The notes under the pieces are model-generated. The model had not been told where the DNA came from, made no database searches, and saw only the letters and a list, made by a program, of their open reading frames with translations. Of a stretch of 64,000 bases of DNA, positions 43,074 through 55,008 are shown one piece after another; the stretch's first letter is position 1, and each line of letters starts with the position of its first letter. Both the position numbers and the translations under genes were made by a program. The DNA comes from Anthostomella pinea (taxonomy: Eukaryota > Ascomycota > Sordariomycetes > Xylariales > Xylariaceae): positions 1,922,001 through 1,986,000 of the forward strand of contig CAUWAG010000020.1 of the NCBI GenBank assembly GCA_963556695.1, written 5' to 3'.

Positions 43074-44256
43074 TGTCAGTGTCTCAACAAGACCAACGAG
43101 AATATGCACCAATCCACACAGGAGGACGGGTTGCGTGTCCGATGTAGGTCGTCACTCAGGAGCACGGAAGACCGAGTTCGTTTGGGGAGCCGGAATGATG
43201 TGTTACTGTGGTCCTGCCGCCCTAAGCAGGTCGTATTTGCCGAGTGATAGGTACTTAAGTAGTCAACTCGACTCTGTGGCCGCGTGGTACGAAGCAGCTG
43301 AAACTCGACCCATCTGGGAGCTGGGAGCTGGGAGCTGGGAGCCGGAAGGGTGCAGGCGGCGGTGTTACTATGAATACAGCGGTGGAGTTGAGTCTGCAGG
43401 TGATGTTGGGAGAGAGCGGGAAGCTCCAGGGCTAGCCGTGACGTGAGATACAATGGTCCTCCCACAGTACATCGCACCTGCAGGCCTGCCCAACACGGTG
43501 CAGTTGATGTGCATGGCGGATGTGGCTGTTCGACAGGAAAGCCACAGCGCTGGCACCGCCACACTTGGGGTCTCCCCCAATGCCCATCCGATCTCAAGCT
43601 CCAGTCCCGCTTCACTGTTGTCCATCGTACTCGAATTCTTCAAGTGCCTCGTCCTTACGCTACCAGAGAGTCCCGCCGATTGTCAAATAGTTCTGCATAG
43701 GCAACTGAGGTTTCCTGCTTCATTCAATTTGCACCAAGTGGTCTTGCCAGTGGCAGTGTCTAGGGTTGGGAGATCCCAATGGGCCGACTGTGTTAGACGC
43801 CAAAGTCTGAGAGTGGCTTCAGACGATGCTCGATATAAAGGAAATCCAATAGAAAAGCCGCATTCTTTCTGTCTGCTATACGCAGCGATAAGATTTGATA
43901 AGATTGCGGTCAGGCACAAATCCTCCTTGCCTCGCTTGCGAGCAGTCCCCCATTGAATCTTTCTATCTCTGGCTGGGTTTCGTCATTCCTGGGCTGCCCT
44001 GGACTGCCTGGCCTCCCGCTCGCTTCGGTAGTCAAGTCGAATTGCCAATGTTCGAGTTCTCGGGTCCTGGTTCGAACAGGCAGTGAGTGACAAGACATTC
44101 CACTCGTCCAACGAAGGCGCCACAGCCAGGTTTTCTCGCGTAGCTAATGGCCCGGCTGTCGGTGATACGATGCAGACCGCGACAACGACTACATACCTAC
44201 CTATGTAGGCTTTACGTTGCCGCGAGTCTGCCTACTTTTCGAGATGAAAACGTTTC
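43074..44256. other. Intergenic; left shoulder of the transposon block
   Basis: Upstream region of the F-box gene followed by ordinary-composition DNA without a supported gene. From about 44257 base composition changes sharply to AT-rich. Confidence 0.5.
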
Positions 44257-44556
44257 GGTGAACTCTTTGACTAATTAGGTGCAGCCGCGTCGAAACGTCG
44301 AATAAACGTATTTCCTTTATTCAATATTGATTCTTATCTAAACGCGCGGTTTTACACGCTACCACTTAAATATAATGGCCCAACTACTTGCAGAGAAATC
44401 GTTAAAAGGATAGCGGCTTAACTATTATAACACGTAAAACGAAAATCAAAGCAATTATTTACTAATTAACAGGAACGTTTTCGCTACCAGGGGATTATAA
44501 TATAAGGTTTTATTATAATCTGACGATTAAAAGACTTTAAAAATAACTTTATTAAT
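44257..44556. mobile_element. AT-rich, RIP-like remnant, left end of the block
   Basis: Sequence becomes strongly AT-rich with no open frames. The last ~46 bp (about 44516-44561) are nearly identical to 56066-56111 at the other side of the block (final 30 bp identical, ACTTTAAAAATAACTTTATT then AATATACG). Same-orientation ends are as expected of the two LTRs of one old, heavily mutated retroelement into which the later elements inserted. Confidence 0.6.
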
Positions 44557-44561
44557 ATACG

Positions 44562-45018
44562 TGTCACAGAGCAGATACAAGCACAGGACGAAGATGCCCA
44601 TCAATCACTTGTATTGTACAAAAATACTCTGGTAAAGAAAGAGAAGAAGGATCTGTGACGGCCTGCACAGACCTTCCCACATGACAAGCGGATACTTCCC
44701 AATAGGGGAAGGATCTGACCAGAGGATCCCCTTAAAGGGGCAACCTCCCACTGTATCTATCTCTCTCTCTCTCTTCCTTTCCTCTCTAGTCTTGATATTC
44801 TTGTCAATAGAGTAATAGCTGCTTGCTGCAGGCTATGTCCCAGCTCCCCAGTATGCTCGCCGTGACAGGATCTGTCACACCAGCCAATTCTGGTGGGGTG
44901 ATAGATCCTGAATCCCGACCCACAATATCTATCTATCTGTGCAGCGGGGCAACGCGTCCACCCCACCAGGTCACATGATGGGAGCGCACACACCATGATG
45001 GATGTCAAATCCATCACA
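44562..45018. mobile_element. Solo LTR, 457 bp, with 5-bp target duplication
   Basis: An island of normal composition in AT-rich DNA. It starts TGTCACAGAGCAG and ends ATCCATCACA (TG...CA). It is flanked by ATACG at 44557-44561 and 45019-45023, a perfect target-site duplication. There is no internal coding region, so it is a solo LTR. It lacks the AT bias of its surroundings, so it inserted after the host sequence had been mutated. Confidence 0.9.
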
Positions 45019-45023
45019 ATACG

Positions 45024-45893
45024 TATAAAATTTCAGAAAGGTTTTAAGCTTAAAGGTCTAAGCGGTCGTTATAAACATTGTTATTATTTTTTAATATACT
45101 TGATAAAGATAATTTACAGCTAAATAATATACTATATTATAAAACGTAATAGCCGTAACGCGCTTTTTTCCAAAGTAAGCATTGTAATTAAACTTTTTAA
45201 AATCGTAATATCCGCTAAAATCGTTTTAATTAGGATAAAAACCAATTATTAAGCTGCTTCTTAATCACTTCTACCTTTTTATATAAAGATTATTACAGTT
45301 AAAAAGATTAATACGTAAGTAATATGTATCGTAAAGTTTCTTTTTAAACGCTTTTATTTACGCTTTATAGCGCTTTATCGTTTATAACGTTATTTTAAAC
45401 ATATTAAGGTTATACTTTTTAATTCTAATCGGAAGTTTAGGTTTTTTTTAAGCTTTAGTCGCTGTTACGCGGTTAAAAGTAAAGACTTAATAATATCATT
45501 TATTTGAAAAAATCTTTATATTTAATTTATTTAAAAAAGAAGCGTATGGCGTTATTTAATAATAGCCGCTTTTTAATTAATTAAACTTTATAGTTTTACA
45601 TATTGGAATAATTTTAAAAAATGGCTTCAGCTTTTTTCGCTTAAAACATTTTAAAAATCATATAATAATTTCTATTGAATAAAATACAATATCCTAGTTC
45701 TAAAACCTTAAATTAAGTCGTAAAAACGAAATCCTTATAAACAGTGTATTTTACTTATAAACTTTTCATATAAAATATAATTACTTAAATTTTATTAATT
45801 TATTCGATTTAAAATAATAATTGTAACAAACGTTATATTATTTCAAAGTTAATTACATAAGCATTCTTTATATAAATTTAAATATTACTGTGA
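45024..45893. mobile_element. AT-rich, RIP-like transposon remnant
   Basis: Continues the AT-rich sequence interrupted by the solo LTR. TA-rich with scattered CG-containing short words and stops in all frames. Consistent with RIP of a retroelement; no motif survives that I can read. Confidence 0.6.
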
Positions 45894-45898
45894 TAGTT

Positions 45899-46145
45899 GC
45901 TACGTTGCTACCATCGGTGATGGTTCTAGGATCACGTGATAGCACGTGACCTCCTGGAGGACTATAGACGACTGGTTGTCCCAGACCCACTAGGGCTCTG
46001 AATTGTGGGGCGGACACACTTATCTAGTTGCCCACCAGATTTGGCTGTGCCGCTTGATCTTCTTTTTTCTCTTCAGCAAGAGATAGTTTTACGTACATAG
46101 TAAACAAGGGCTTCTATGTCATATTCACATATACGGAACGTCACA
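45899..46145. mobile_element. Second solo LTR, 247 bp, with 5-bp target duplication
   Basis: Starts TGTGATAGTTGC, ends GAACGTCACA (TG...CA), flanked by ATTAC at 45894-45898 and 46146-46150. Sequence differs from the 457-bp LTR, so it comes from another family. It contains two close CACGTGA/CACGTGAC words. Normal composition inside AT-rich host DNA marks a late insertion. Confidence 0.88.
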
Positions 46146-46150
46146 ATTAC

Positions 46151-48480
46151 GCTTAAAAACGCCTTTTAAATAGTAGTTATTTAATAGAAAACAGTTAATC
46201 AAATATTGTCATTTTATGACGTGATTTAAAACCTAATATATACATTTTGAGCCTTTTTTTACGTAAATAATCATTATTCAATTAGCCTAGCTATTAATAA
46301 AGAGTATCACTATAAGCGCGAAATTTATTCTAATAATTCATTTCTTACAATAATTAATAACACCGTATTTTATTAATAAAACGCTAGTTTATAATAATAA
46401 TAATAATAATTTATAATAATGTCGCATATTTCGTTCTTCCTTATTGAAATCGGCGTATAAAAGCTTAATTCGATAGTAGTAATCTTTTCGATATATTTAA
46501 TATGTTTCCGTAATTTTTAATAGATAAAGTTCTTAATCTTTAAGCGCTCATATATAATATTAAAACGTTAAAACTATCTTCTAACTTTAAATCGATATTT
46601 ATCATTATTTTAATCGTTATTCGCAGCTTTTTCATACTCGGATAATATAATTCTTATTACTAACAAAAAAGCTTTAAAACAACATGTCAGTTATTTAATA
46701 AGTTATGGTAAAAAGCAAAATTTCAAGCGCACTATATAACTTTTTTAATACGCGCTTTTAATACAACTTATTAAAATTAATCTCTTTTTCGCCTTATTTT
46801 TAAAATGAACCACTTTTTTTCTTTAAACGTTAAGATTAACAAACTAATTATTATTTTAATGTTTTAGTAGATTACCGTTAAAAATAACCTTCGTATTAAT
46901 AAAAAGTTCTCTTAAATAGATATCAATCGTAAAATGATTGATATATTAACTTTATTAAAGTCTTATATTAATCATATTACTTTTTAATTATTATACTTCT
47001 TGAAAACTATACCTATATAGATAATATATCTAATGCATTTTTTATAATAATAATAAGTAATTTATTAACGAAATGTTTAATGCTTTTAAACTTAGAATTA
47101 TTAAAATTATTTATAATATAAACGTTTGATTCGTTACTTTATAATAAAAGCTAATAGATAACATTACTTTATTATTAAATATAAAATTAATATGTATTTT
47201 ACCTACTTTAAATAGCGTAAAAGTAGTCTAGTCCTTTTATCGCGCTTTCTTTTTGAATTATAAAAACGCTCTTTTTGAAAGTATAAAAAAGACTTTATAA
47301 AGCTTTTAATAATGTCTATTATCGTAGGTTTAACCTTAATTAAAATCTACATAAATCTAGCTCTTTAGTTTTAATCAAGCCTATTATAAAGTTTTAGTTA
47401 ACGTATATTTATAGGTTAAAATTCCTTTAATAGGATATTATGTTCCAATTTGATGTATAATTATATGCTGAGCTTAAGATAAAGATATTTTAAAATAACT
47501 ACTTTTAATTTGGCACTTTTTAAAGTATCAAAAATATTTTAATTAGCTTTATAATTATATAATTACAACTTTTAAAACATATTAAAACATATTAAATAAT
47601 TTATAATTATAAGCTTAAATTAATTAAGCGTATTATAATACTCGTAGTTAATCAAAGCCTTAATATGATTACCTTATTATATTATTTTTAAAAAGCAATA
47701 ATATCGCTAATACTTCCTGTGAAATTATAATAATTATTTTTAAAAATATTGATAAACTTTTTTAACTTTACCAATAATTTTAACTATAACTATAAAATGT
47801 AAGTAAACCATTCTATAATGCTTTTATTTTAATTTTTACTATAAACTTTACCGCCGCTTTTAGCGTTCTAAATCGTTTTTTACTTGTTAAAATAATCCCT
47901 TACAATATAACCGGTTGGCTGTAATTATAATATCGTATATTATTGTAATTACTGCAACTAAACTAATTAAGGCGTTTACTACAGCTTTTCTTTCTACGTC
48001 TACCGCTTTTATAACTTTTATTTAAAAAGTTACTACCGTTTTAATTATGAAAAGGGTCTTATTAAAGTTTAATTTAATTATTAAAACTGTTTTCCTTGAG
48101 TTGAATATTTTACCAATGTAATTATAAACTTCTTTGTTAAGACTATTAATAATGTTTTTGAATTTTATCGGCTATAATTCTTTAAAGATTTTAACACGAC
48201 GTATTTAGAGGTTAACTTTAAAACGCGCTTTAGTAAAAAGTTCGAAAATTAGCTTATTTTTATAGATAATCAATATAATATTCTAATCTTTATAAGCGTA
48301 GACTTTTTTACGTTATTATATTATATATACGATCGGATTTTTATTATTATATAGAAACATTATAAGGCATTTTTAATAAATATATACCATTAATAAAAAA
48401 TCTTTGATATTTTATTGTTATTTTAATACTTTTGATTACAATAATAAAGCTAAGTTTTAACTTTGAATTTATTTAAAAGT
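46151..48480. mobile_element. AT-rich, RIP-like transposon remnant (central part)
   Basis: About 2.3 kb of AT-rich DNA without open frames, including a (TAA)n run near 46393-46412. Long stretches of TTATTA/TTTTAA-type words and near absence of CpA-rich coding sequence fit RIP. Probably the body of the old element whose ends are at 44.5 and 56.1 kb. Confidence 0.6.
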
Positions 48481-48683
48481 TGTGAGATTCTAGAAGGGTC
48501 ACAATCCTTGGGGGTGTGAGCGGTCGCTGCAAATGTTATTGTCATTCTCAAGTATGCTCAGCAGGGCTAATCTACAGCTAAATATCATACTGCACTATGC
48601 TAGGGTGGATCCACTGTTCCTTTGACAGCCCCCTAGTGGGTACTGCACCTCAGAGCACCATATCTGGGATCCAACATCTGACA
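48481..48683 (-). repeat. 3' LTR of the copia element
   Basis: About 203 bp, TGTGAGATTC...ATCTGACA on the plus strand (coding-strand start TGTCAGATGTTGG). Similar to 54807-55008 with roughly one difference in ten. Just inside it, on the coding strand, GGGCAAGAGGGCG is a polypurine-tract candidate. Confidence 0.9.
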
Positions 48684-48811
48684 CGCCCTCTTGCCCGAAA
48701 GGTGTAATTGCACTCTGAAATCAGCAAAATCACAGTCTATCGATCTATCTTGGATCACAGCAGGCGTGCTATAGCACTCCAAGCCAACAATCTGGTGATC
48801 CATCTGTCTAT

Positions 48812-49417
48812 CTACTCGAAGTCCTCCAGGTCTAATAGCCGTACAAACTCCTTGTAGTTTGCCCCTGAGAGCGCCTTGGTGAATCCATCAGCTGGATTTT
48901 CTTCGCTCTTGATGTACTGGGCCTTGATATGGCCAGCATCAGCTTCCTGGCGAGCGTAATAGTATACGATACGGATGTGGCGCTTCTGTTTTGACATTTG
49001 CGGTTCTTTTATCCATGCGATTATGCCATTGTTATCTTCTAGTAAGGTAATTGGCCCTTCTAGCATCAAGTTGAGCTCTGTGAGGAAGCTCCTGATCCAT
49101 GCCGCGTCTCTTGCTGCCTTTGAGAGAGCGATGTATTCAGCTTTAGAGGTGTTCTTTGCTACCACTGTCTGCAGCTTTGAATGCCACAGGATAGGAGCGC
49201 TGAAGAAAAAGAATACAAAGCCTGTAACTGATCTACCGGTATCTGGACAGGTCTCAAAGCTCGAATCCATGGCTCCATGGAGCCCCAGCTTGTTAAAATG
49301 ACAATTAAGATGATCCTTCGCCAATTCCCTATATCGTATAACTCTCTTTTGGGTCCCGTTCATGTATTTGGCGACCCTTTTAAGGCTCTGATGGTGGCTC
49401 AGGGATGTGTTGCTCAT
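48812..49417 (-). pseudogene. Copia RNase H region
   Basis: 201 open codons with the copia RNase H order: a tribal start (HQSLKRVAKYMNGTQKRVIRY), D and E residues in GAMDSSFE, SKAEYIALSKAARDAAWIRS, the acidic LLEDNNGIIAWIKEP, and KRHIRIVYYYARQ, which carries the conserved H. It ends with DLEDFE before the stop. In an intact element this would be the C-terminal end of Pol. Confidence 0.88.
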
Positions 49418-49483
49418 GAATTGCGCCCAGGTTGAAGCCGTGAAAGCTAGGTCAGGGCGTGTAATACACGCTGGGAAGATGAA

Positions 49484-50591
49484 CTAGCCGATTGCAGAGG
49501 CGTAATCATGGATTTCGTCTGTAGAGGCCTCTCCAGTGTGTTTTGTGGCTTCTTTAGCCATTGTGGGATCAAGAGGAGAGATCACAGGGTTGGTGTGCTG
49601 TACACCCAGCTTCTCTGTGACCTTTGTAAGATATTGTTTTTTATCAAGCCTCACGTCGCCATTATCAGTGTTCCTTACAATCCGAATACCCAGGAACCAG
49701 TCTAAGGCTCCTTCGCCTGTGATCAGCGTGTCCTCTTTGATGGACTTGGTGAGGCCTCTAAAGCGCCAAAGATCAGATCCCAAAGAGGAGGAAGTCGTCC
49801 ACATACGAGGCAAACACCTCGCCTGTAGCACTGTTGAAGTAGATCGCGTCATTCAATATGAGGGGTTCAAATCTGCGCTTGCTAAGCAGTTTGCGTACCT
49901 TCTTCTGCTACATTGCGCCTGACTGTTTGAAGCCGTACAATGGTCTCAACAGCTCGATGACCTTCTTAGGAGCATCGTAATATAGCCTGGCCTGATTAAA
50001 ATAGGCCTGGAAATACTCGTACAGCATAAGAAACTGCTTTATGAAGATGCGCTCCTGAAATTCACCGTTCAGGTATGCGGCAATGAAGTTGATCTGGATG
50101 ATGTGCCATCTTAGTGAAGCCGCAAGCGCTTTTAGTATCCTCTATGATGCTGAACGGGCTGTAGAAGCCGCGGTTTCATTATAGTCAATACCCTTATGCT
50201 GTATGAATCTCATGGCACAGATTCTGCCCTTGAACTTATCAAGTTCGCTAGTAAATAGGAATTACTTCTTCAGTACCCATTTTGCATCAATCAGATGGTC
50301 TGTGATAGCCTCACTGGTGCTCTTGAAACCAAAGGTGCCACGCTCAAGGTTCTCTCTGATTTCTTTGAAGATAGCTGCAATCCACAGCTCCCTCTCTGGT
50401 CCATTTATGGCTTCTTTAAAGGGAGGGTCTGTAGCTGCACTGGCCTCTATCAGCCTGTAACTAAACAACATGATCCTTGTATGGTATGTGGCTGCGCTGT
50501 CATTGCTGGGATCGTCTTGATCAGGGTTGAATAGATACTCTCGCTCGTCTTTAAGGAGCTCATTGACGATCTGAGCGTTCATCTGATTCAT
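49484..50591 (-). pseudogene. Copia reverse transcriptase region, stops and gaps
   Basis: The N-terminal part (50591-50262) has ELWIAAIFKEIRENLERGTF ... AKWVLKK, the usual start of RVT_2 (normally W..A...E). The catalytic YVDD is encoded at 49794-49805, followed by LITGEGALDWFLGIRI and KKQYLTKVTEKLGV. Stops and frame changes separate the segments between about 49852 and 50262. Not functional as it stands. Confidence 0.8.
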
Positions 50592-50697
50592 AGTAGTAAC
50601 TGTATCATGGAACGTAGCCGCCTCAACACGCTCCTTTGTGAAGTGCGCATTGTAATCAAATATTTTAAGATCAAAATAGTTGTCAGGGTCGTTCTGA

Positions 50698-51959
50698 TCA
50701 GTCAGAAGCAGCTACTGAGCCGCCTTCCTTGTCACTCTCGCCCTCTTGGATTGAGAGCATCTTAAAGATGCTCTTGATCTCATCAGAGTCAGAGAAGTCA
50801 ACGCGCAGTTGATACACATTATGGTGCTTCTTCTTTGGGCGCCTATGCTTGCGCTTTATAGTGCCCTCGTCACCTATAATGTCTTCTTTAACAATATTGA
50901 GATCACGGTTCTTGATTCTAATTGCCGGTTTGCTCTTCTTCCTGAGTCTCAGTCGCTTCTTCGCGGCTGGGGGCAGGGACCTGATGATATTCCAAGGATC
51001 TAAGAGATCATCATGCCCGACGTGCTCAAGGAAACGAACGTGCGGTGTTGTCAGATAATAGCCGCCTTCCATCAGCCAGACCTCGTAGTTCTGTGTTCTT
51101 TGGTAATCAAGAAAGATAGCCTTGGCTCCTTTTGCTTTGAGCTTTTTAGAGGCAATACGAAGGTTCTTGTCAATCAGGGTAAAACATCGCGATCCCGGGA
51201 TCCTGAACTGGTTTGCAGAGACTATGTATTCGTAGAAGGAGTTTATCCCACTCATGTACTCCTTATACGGAGTGCAATCCTTCAGAGTTGATTGGCCTGT
51301 TCAATTCAGGGTAGTGATCGTACAGGATGTTGTGCTATCCAAGAAGCAGCTCTGGATATTCATTTGAAGGCCAGTTGCGCAAGCCTCCTCCATACAGAAC
51401 TGGATGCTACGCTTGGAAACGCCGTCGGGTACTGGTTGTTTGGTGAGGAGATGATCAGTTGAATTTCATTTTCTCTGCAGCGTGTTTTAAGGCGTGATAT
51501 GCCCATTTCATGCCCTCTATCTGCATAGATGATCCTCATACGGCAAGCCTGGCCGTCGATAGGTGACATTGCCATGAGTGTAATATTCGTCTTGGTGATG
51601 TATTTCTCAAGGTGATCAGCAACACTGTGCTTTGTTGGATGGAATGCGGGCTCTTGATAGCGGCTTTTATTGTCTGTGATGATGTCAAATACCTTGTTCC
51701 CTTTCATTGAGATTGGTGTACAAGTGCCTGAATTAATGTGACTGATCTCTCCAACATACTTAGCATGCTTGCGTGCTTCCTTAGAGATGAACTTCTTGAT
51801 TTTTGCGCACTCATAAGCAGCGCAAGGGACGTTAACAATGTCTTTTGGTTTCAGGTCGATCCCTGTGATCATCTTGATCGTCATCCGCAGCCTTTCAGTG
51901 CTTGGATGGCACAGTTGTCGGTGCCAGAAGATGAGCTTTTGAAATAGCTCATCTGTCAT
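50698..51959 (-). pseudogene. Copia integrase region
   Basis: 51959-51360 starts with the HHCC-type zinc region (LIFWHRQLCHPSTERL ... VPCAAYEC), then catalytic-core-like sequence with IITDNKSRYQEP. 51255-50698 holds the downstream integrase C-terminal and linker part, rich in Lys/Arg. The two are separated by stops near 51300-51360. Confidence 0.72.
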
Positions 51960-52379
51960 TCAATAAGTTATGCCAAAGAGCAAGGTCTAGAATGCCTTGC
52001 GTAGCTCCCCAATCTTATGTCCGCCCTCTGACGTTTACCCTCATTGTGATCTGCATAGATCAGCCTCTTTATCACTCTATTTCCAGATAAGAAAACCTCT
52101 CTTTGGGACATTGAGCTCAGTAGACCAGCTGCCTTCCCAATCCTTTAGCAGGTTGCCTTCAAGGTAGCCCCTGTGCTGATAAAAGAGATCTCCTGACCAG
52201 ATCTTGATCAGGAAGTCTCTTATATACAGAGTGTACCGCAATCTCATGTTGAGTGCTTTGCCCTCTGGTGATCGCACTTGTTAGAGAACAGTGCCCATAT
52301 GGGTGGCATACACAATGCCTCCTCCTGTCTGTACAGGAAATGGCTTGTTCCCAAGATTTATAAGGGTTTTAGGCTCAAA

Positions 52380-53700
52380 GTCAGTAAGCTCGTTCATTAT
52401 GTGAATATCTGATCCGCTGTCCTATAGCAAGAGCTGGTGAGGGGACATTGCCTTGCTGCTAAATGCATAATTGGCGCATGCAACAGCCACTCTTAGCATT
52501 GCCAAAGAGATCTGGCCTCATTGCGGCGCTCTTTCTCTGGTTTGTAGGAATGCCTTCTCCCTGGGGTATAGGAAGCAGCTGACAAGGCTGCTACTAAGGT
52601 CTGCTAGCGTAGCCTTAACCTTAGCCAAAATCCTGGCAAATCTGCCGTTGTACTTCTGGTTAGGTATGCTGTAGCACTCCTGATCAGTGAGAGCCCTGGC
52701 ATAAATCTCTTCATTGTACCACCTCTAGAGGTCGATCATGGCGCTGCCTCCCGTGACAGAGTTATTCCAGCCGTTCTTTGGGCATCAGCAAAGTCTTTAA
52801 GCCCTGCTGGGGGTTGCGGCTGTGATTGTGAAGCATAGTGGGAGGCTCCTTGCGAGGCTCCCGCTCCCTTATCATCATGATTGCTGCCCTTGCGTACAGC
52901 GTTATTGTCGGCGTTCTGTTTGTTGGGGCAGTTCCTGGCAATATGGCCCATTTCACCGCAGTTATAGTATCGTATGCCACTCTGACTGTTGCGGTCAGAC
53001 TGATAAGGGCGTCTGCCATGGCCTCTGCCCCTATTTTTGCCGTTCCAGCGGCCCCTATTCAAAGGATTGCTGCTGTTCTGGTTATTAGAGTGGCCTTGCT
53101 GAGATTCAGCTTGGTTGGTGGAGCCGCCCTTCTTCTCTGGGTTGGCCTTCTTGCCAATACGATCGTGAAACTCTTTGTTGAAATTGTTGATAATCTGTTC
53201 AAGGGTCATGGGCTATGACTCCCTGGCGATATTGATACGGCACACCCAGAAGCTGACCTTAGGGCGTGCTTTCTCAAGGAACAGAAGTATCAGCTTATTC
53301 TTATATGTAACTGACTTGATGTCACAGTCCTTGCAAGCGCGTACTCTCTTGCGCCATTTTGTGATATATACAATTGGACAGTTGCTGTTGTATATGAGCT
53401 CTATTAGTTGCTTCTAGACGAGGCCTCGCTTGAACTCTCTGGTGAGCGTGTATGAGCGATAGAAGAGCTCCAACATCTCTTTACCATCTCTGATACCTTT
53501 AATTAGGGCAACAGGGCTGAGTTTTGATTTTGGATCAGTCTTAGAGGTCTTCTGTATGATCTTTGCGAGCTTTAAGCGATCAAATTGAGTGAGCTCTCGG
53601 CCTGGTTTGTAACCGATTACTTCCATGCTGACAGAAAGGGTTTCAAGCCATTCTTTAAAATTGTCAGGGCCAGTGAAAAGCTGATCCTTTGTCCATTCGC
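52380..53700 (-). pseudogene. Copia gag (CCHC knuckle) and protease region
   Basis: 53209-52736 encodes a basic Asn/Gln-rich segment followed by YYNCGEMGHIARNCPNKQ, a CCHC RNA-binding knuckle. A DSGSDIHI aspartic-protease motif lies near 52400-52425, just after a TAG. 53626-53414 is an upstream Gag segment (LTQFDRLKLAKIIQ). The frames are interrupted by stops. Confidence 0.78.
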
Positions 53701-54806
53701 TATTTTTCAGCTTATCTAAGGCAAGGTCCTTGTTCTTGCGGGACTTCTTCTTCTCTTAGTGACAGCAATGGTGCCGAAAGTGGTGCCACTCGTCATCTGA
53801 ATCATCTGATGAGCTCATATCAGACGAGCTGGAGGAGTCAAAAGGCGGGCTTGATCCGTCAAACACGCATTGCATGCCAAACTGGGAAAGAGGCTCAAAG
53901 ATCGACTGCGATCGGCGCAATCTCTCTCTTTTGATGGATTTTATAATATCTTTGCCGCCCCTGTTAAGGGTGACTCCTTGCCCAAGAAGCGCCAAAAGCC
54001 CAGTATTTGTGGCTGGGGGATCCTGATACTTGCTCCACTTCTTGACGGAATGAGGCTCCGATTCCGTTCCTGGAAATCCCTCATGAGTCTAAGGGTCAAG
54101 GCAAGCGCCACTTGTTTTAGAGGTATTGGCGCTCTTGGCTCTCAGTTCTTGTTGTTTGGCAAGTCTCTTATTGGCCTCAGCAAGAGCTTGCTTGTATATA
54201 TCGCGCTCTTTCTAGGTGCGCTTGTACTCTTTGGTGAGCTCTCGTGTGGTCTCTTAGACCTTATTGATATGATCTTTCATATTTGAGAGGTTCTTGATCT
54301 CTGCGAAAGTAAAGTGGCGGTCTGACTTTTGTCTTTTGTGCTTTTTTGGCGCGTGTGCCTTTTAAAATTTGTGCTCAGAGGGTAGGGGAGATCTCCTCGT
54401 TGTCTCCTTTATAACAGGCGATCTCATCTTTGTCGCTGTCCTAATTGGTGTCTCTTGCGCTGCTATAGGGCTCTTTCTGGCCCTCTTCGCTCTCATAGTA
54501 GCCGGTAACTGGCTTGTACTGGCGGTCCTCAATGCCTCCTTGGGCATTCGAATACTCTGAAACCTCATCCTGCTCAACGGCAGCGGCGTGCTGACAATCG
54601 TCATCGCGATCTTCCGCTTTAACCACCTTCTTATACGCTCGCAGCTGCGTGCAAGGTGTGACGATGCACTGGCCTCCTTGGCTTGCCCTGCTCTGTAGTA
54701 GTCGGTGTGGTGGGATCCATCGTATTGTTTATTCGACAGTTAGAGGAACAACAGATTTGTATGATTGTAGCAATAACTCAACAGTAAACTGAACGAGATG
54801 CTACCA

Positions 54807-55008
54807 TGTGAGATTCTAGAAGGGTCACAAGCTTTGGGGGTGTAAGCGGTCGCTACAAACGTTGTTGTCATTCTCAAGTATGCTCGGCAGCGCTAATCTA
54901 AAGCTAAATACCATACTGCACCATGACAGGGTGGATCCACTGGTCCTCTGGCAGCCCCTAGCGTATACTGCACTTAAGGGCATCATATCTGGGATCCAAC
55001 ATCTAATA
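54807..55008 (-). repeat. 5' LTR of the copia element
   Basis: About 202 bp, TGTGAGATTC...ATCTAATA on the plus strand. Differences from the left LTR are mostly C/T and G/A exchanges (for example the final CTGACA has become CTAATA). Confidence 0.9.

Larger units (their letters stand above)
48481..55008 (-). mobile_element. Ty1/copia LTR retrotransposon, degenerate
   Basis: A 6.5-kb element transcribed on the minus strand between two ~200-bp LTRs. After the 5' LTR a TGGTAGCATC primer-binding-site candidate matches a tRNA ending TACCA. Coding order is gag with a CCHC knuckle, DSGSD protease, integrase, reverse transcriptase with YVDD, then RNase H. Integrase before RT defines copia. Many frames are cut by stops, chiefly TAG, and the LTRs differ at about 10%, so it is inactive. 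It lies in AT-rich DNA but is much less mutated than its surroundings. I could not find a matching target duplication. Confidence 0.92.

Noticed and set aside
44025..44096. tRNA-like segment with GGTTCGAAC
   Set aside because: The T loop would be one base short, the acceptor stem has a mismatch and no proper anticodon arm can be drawn.
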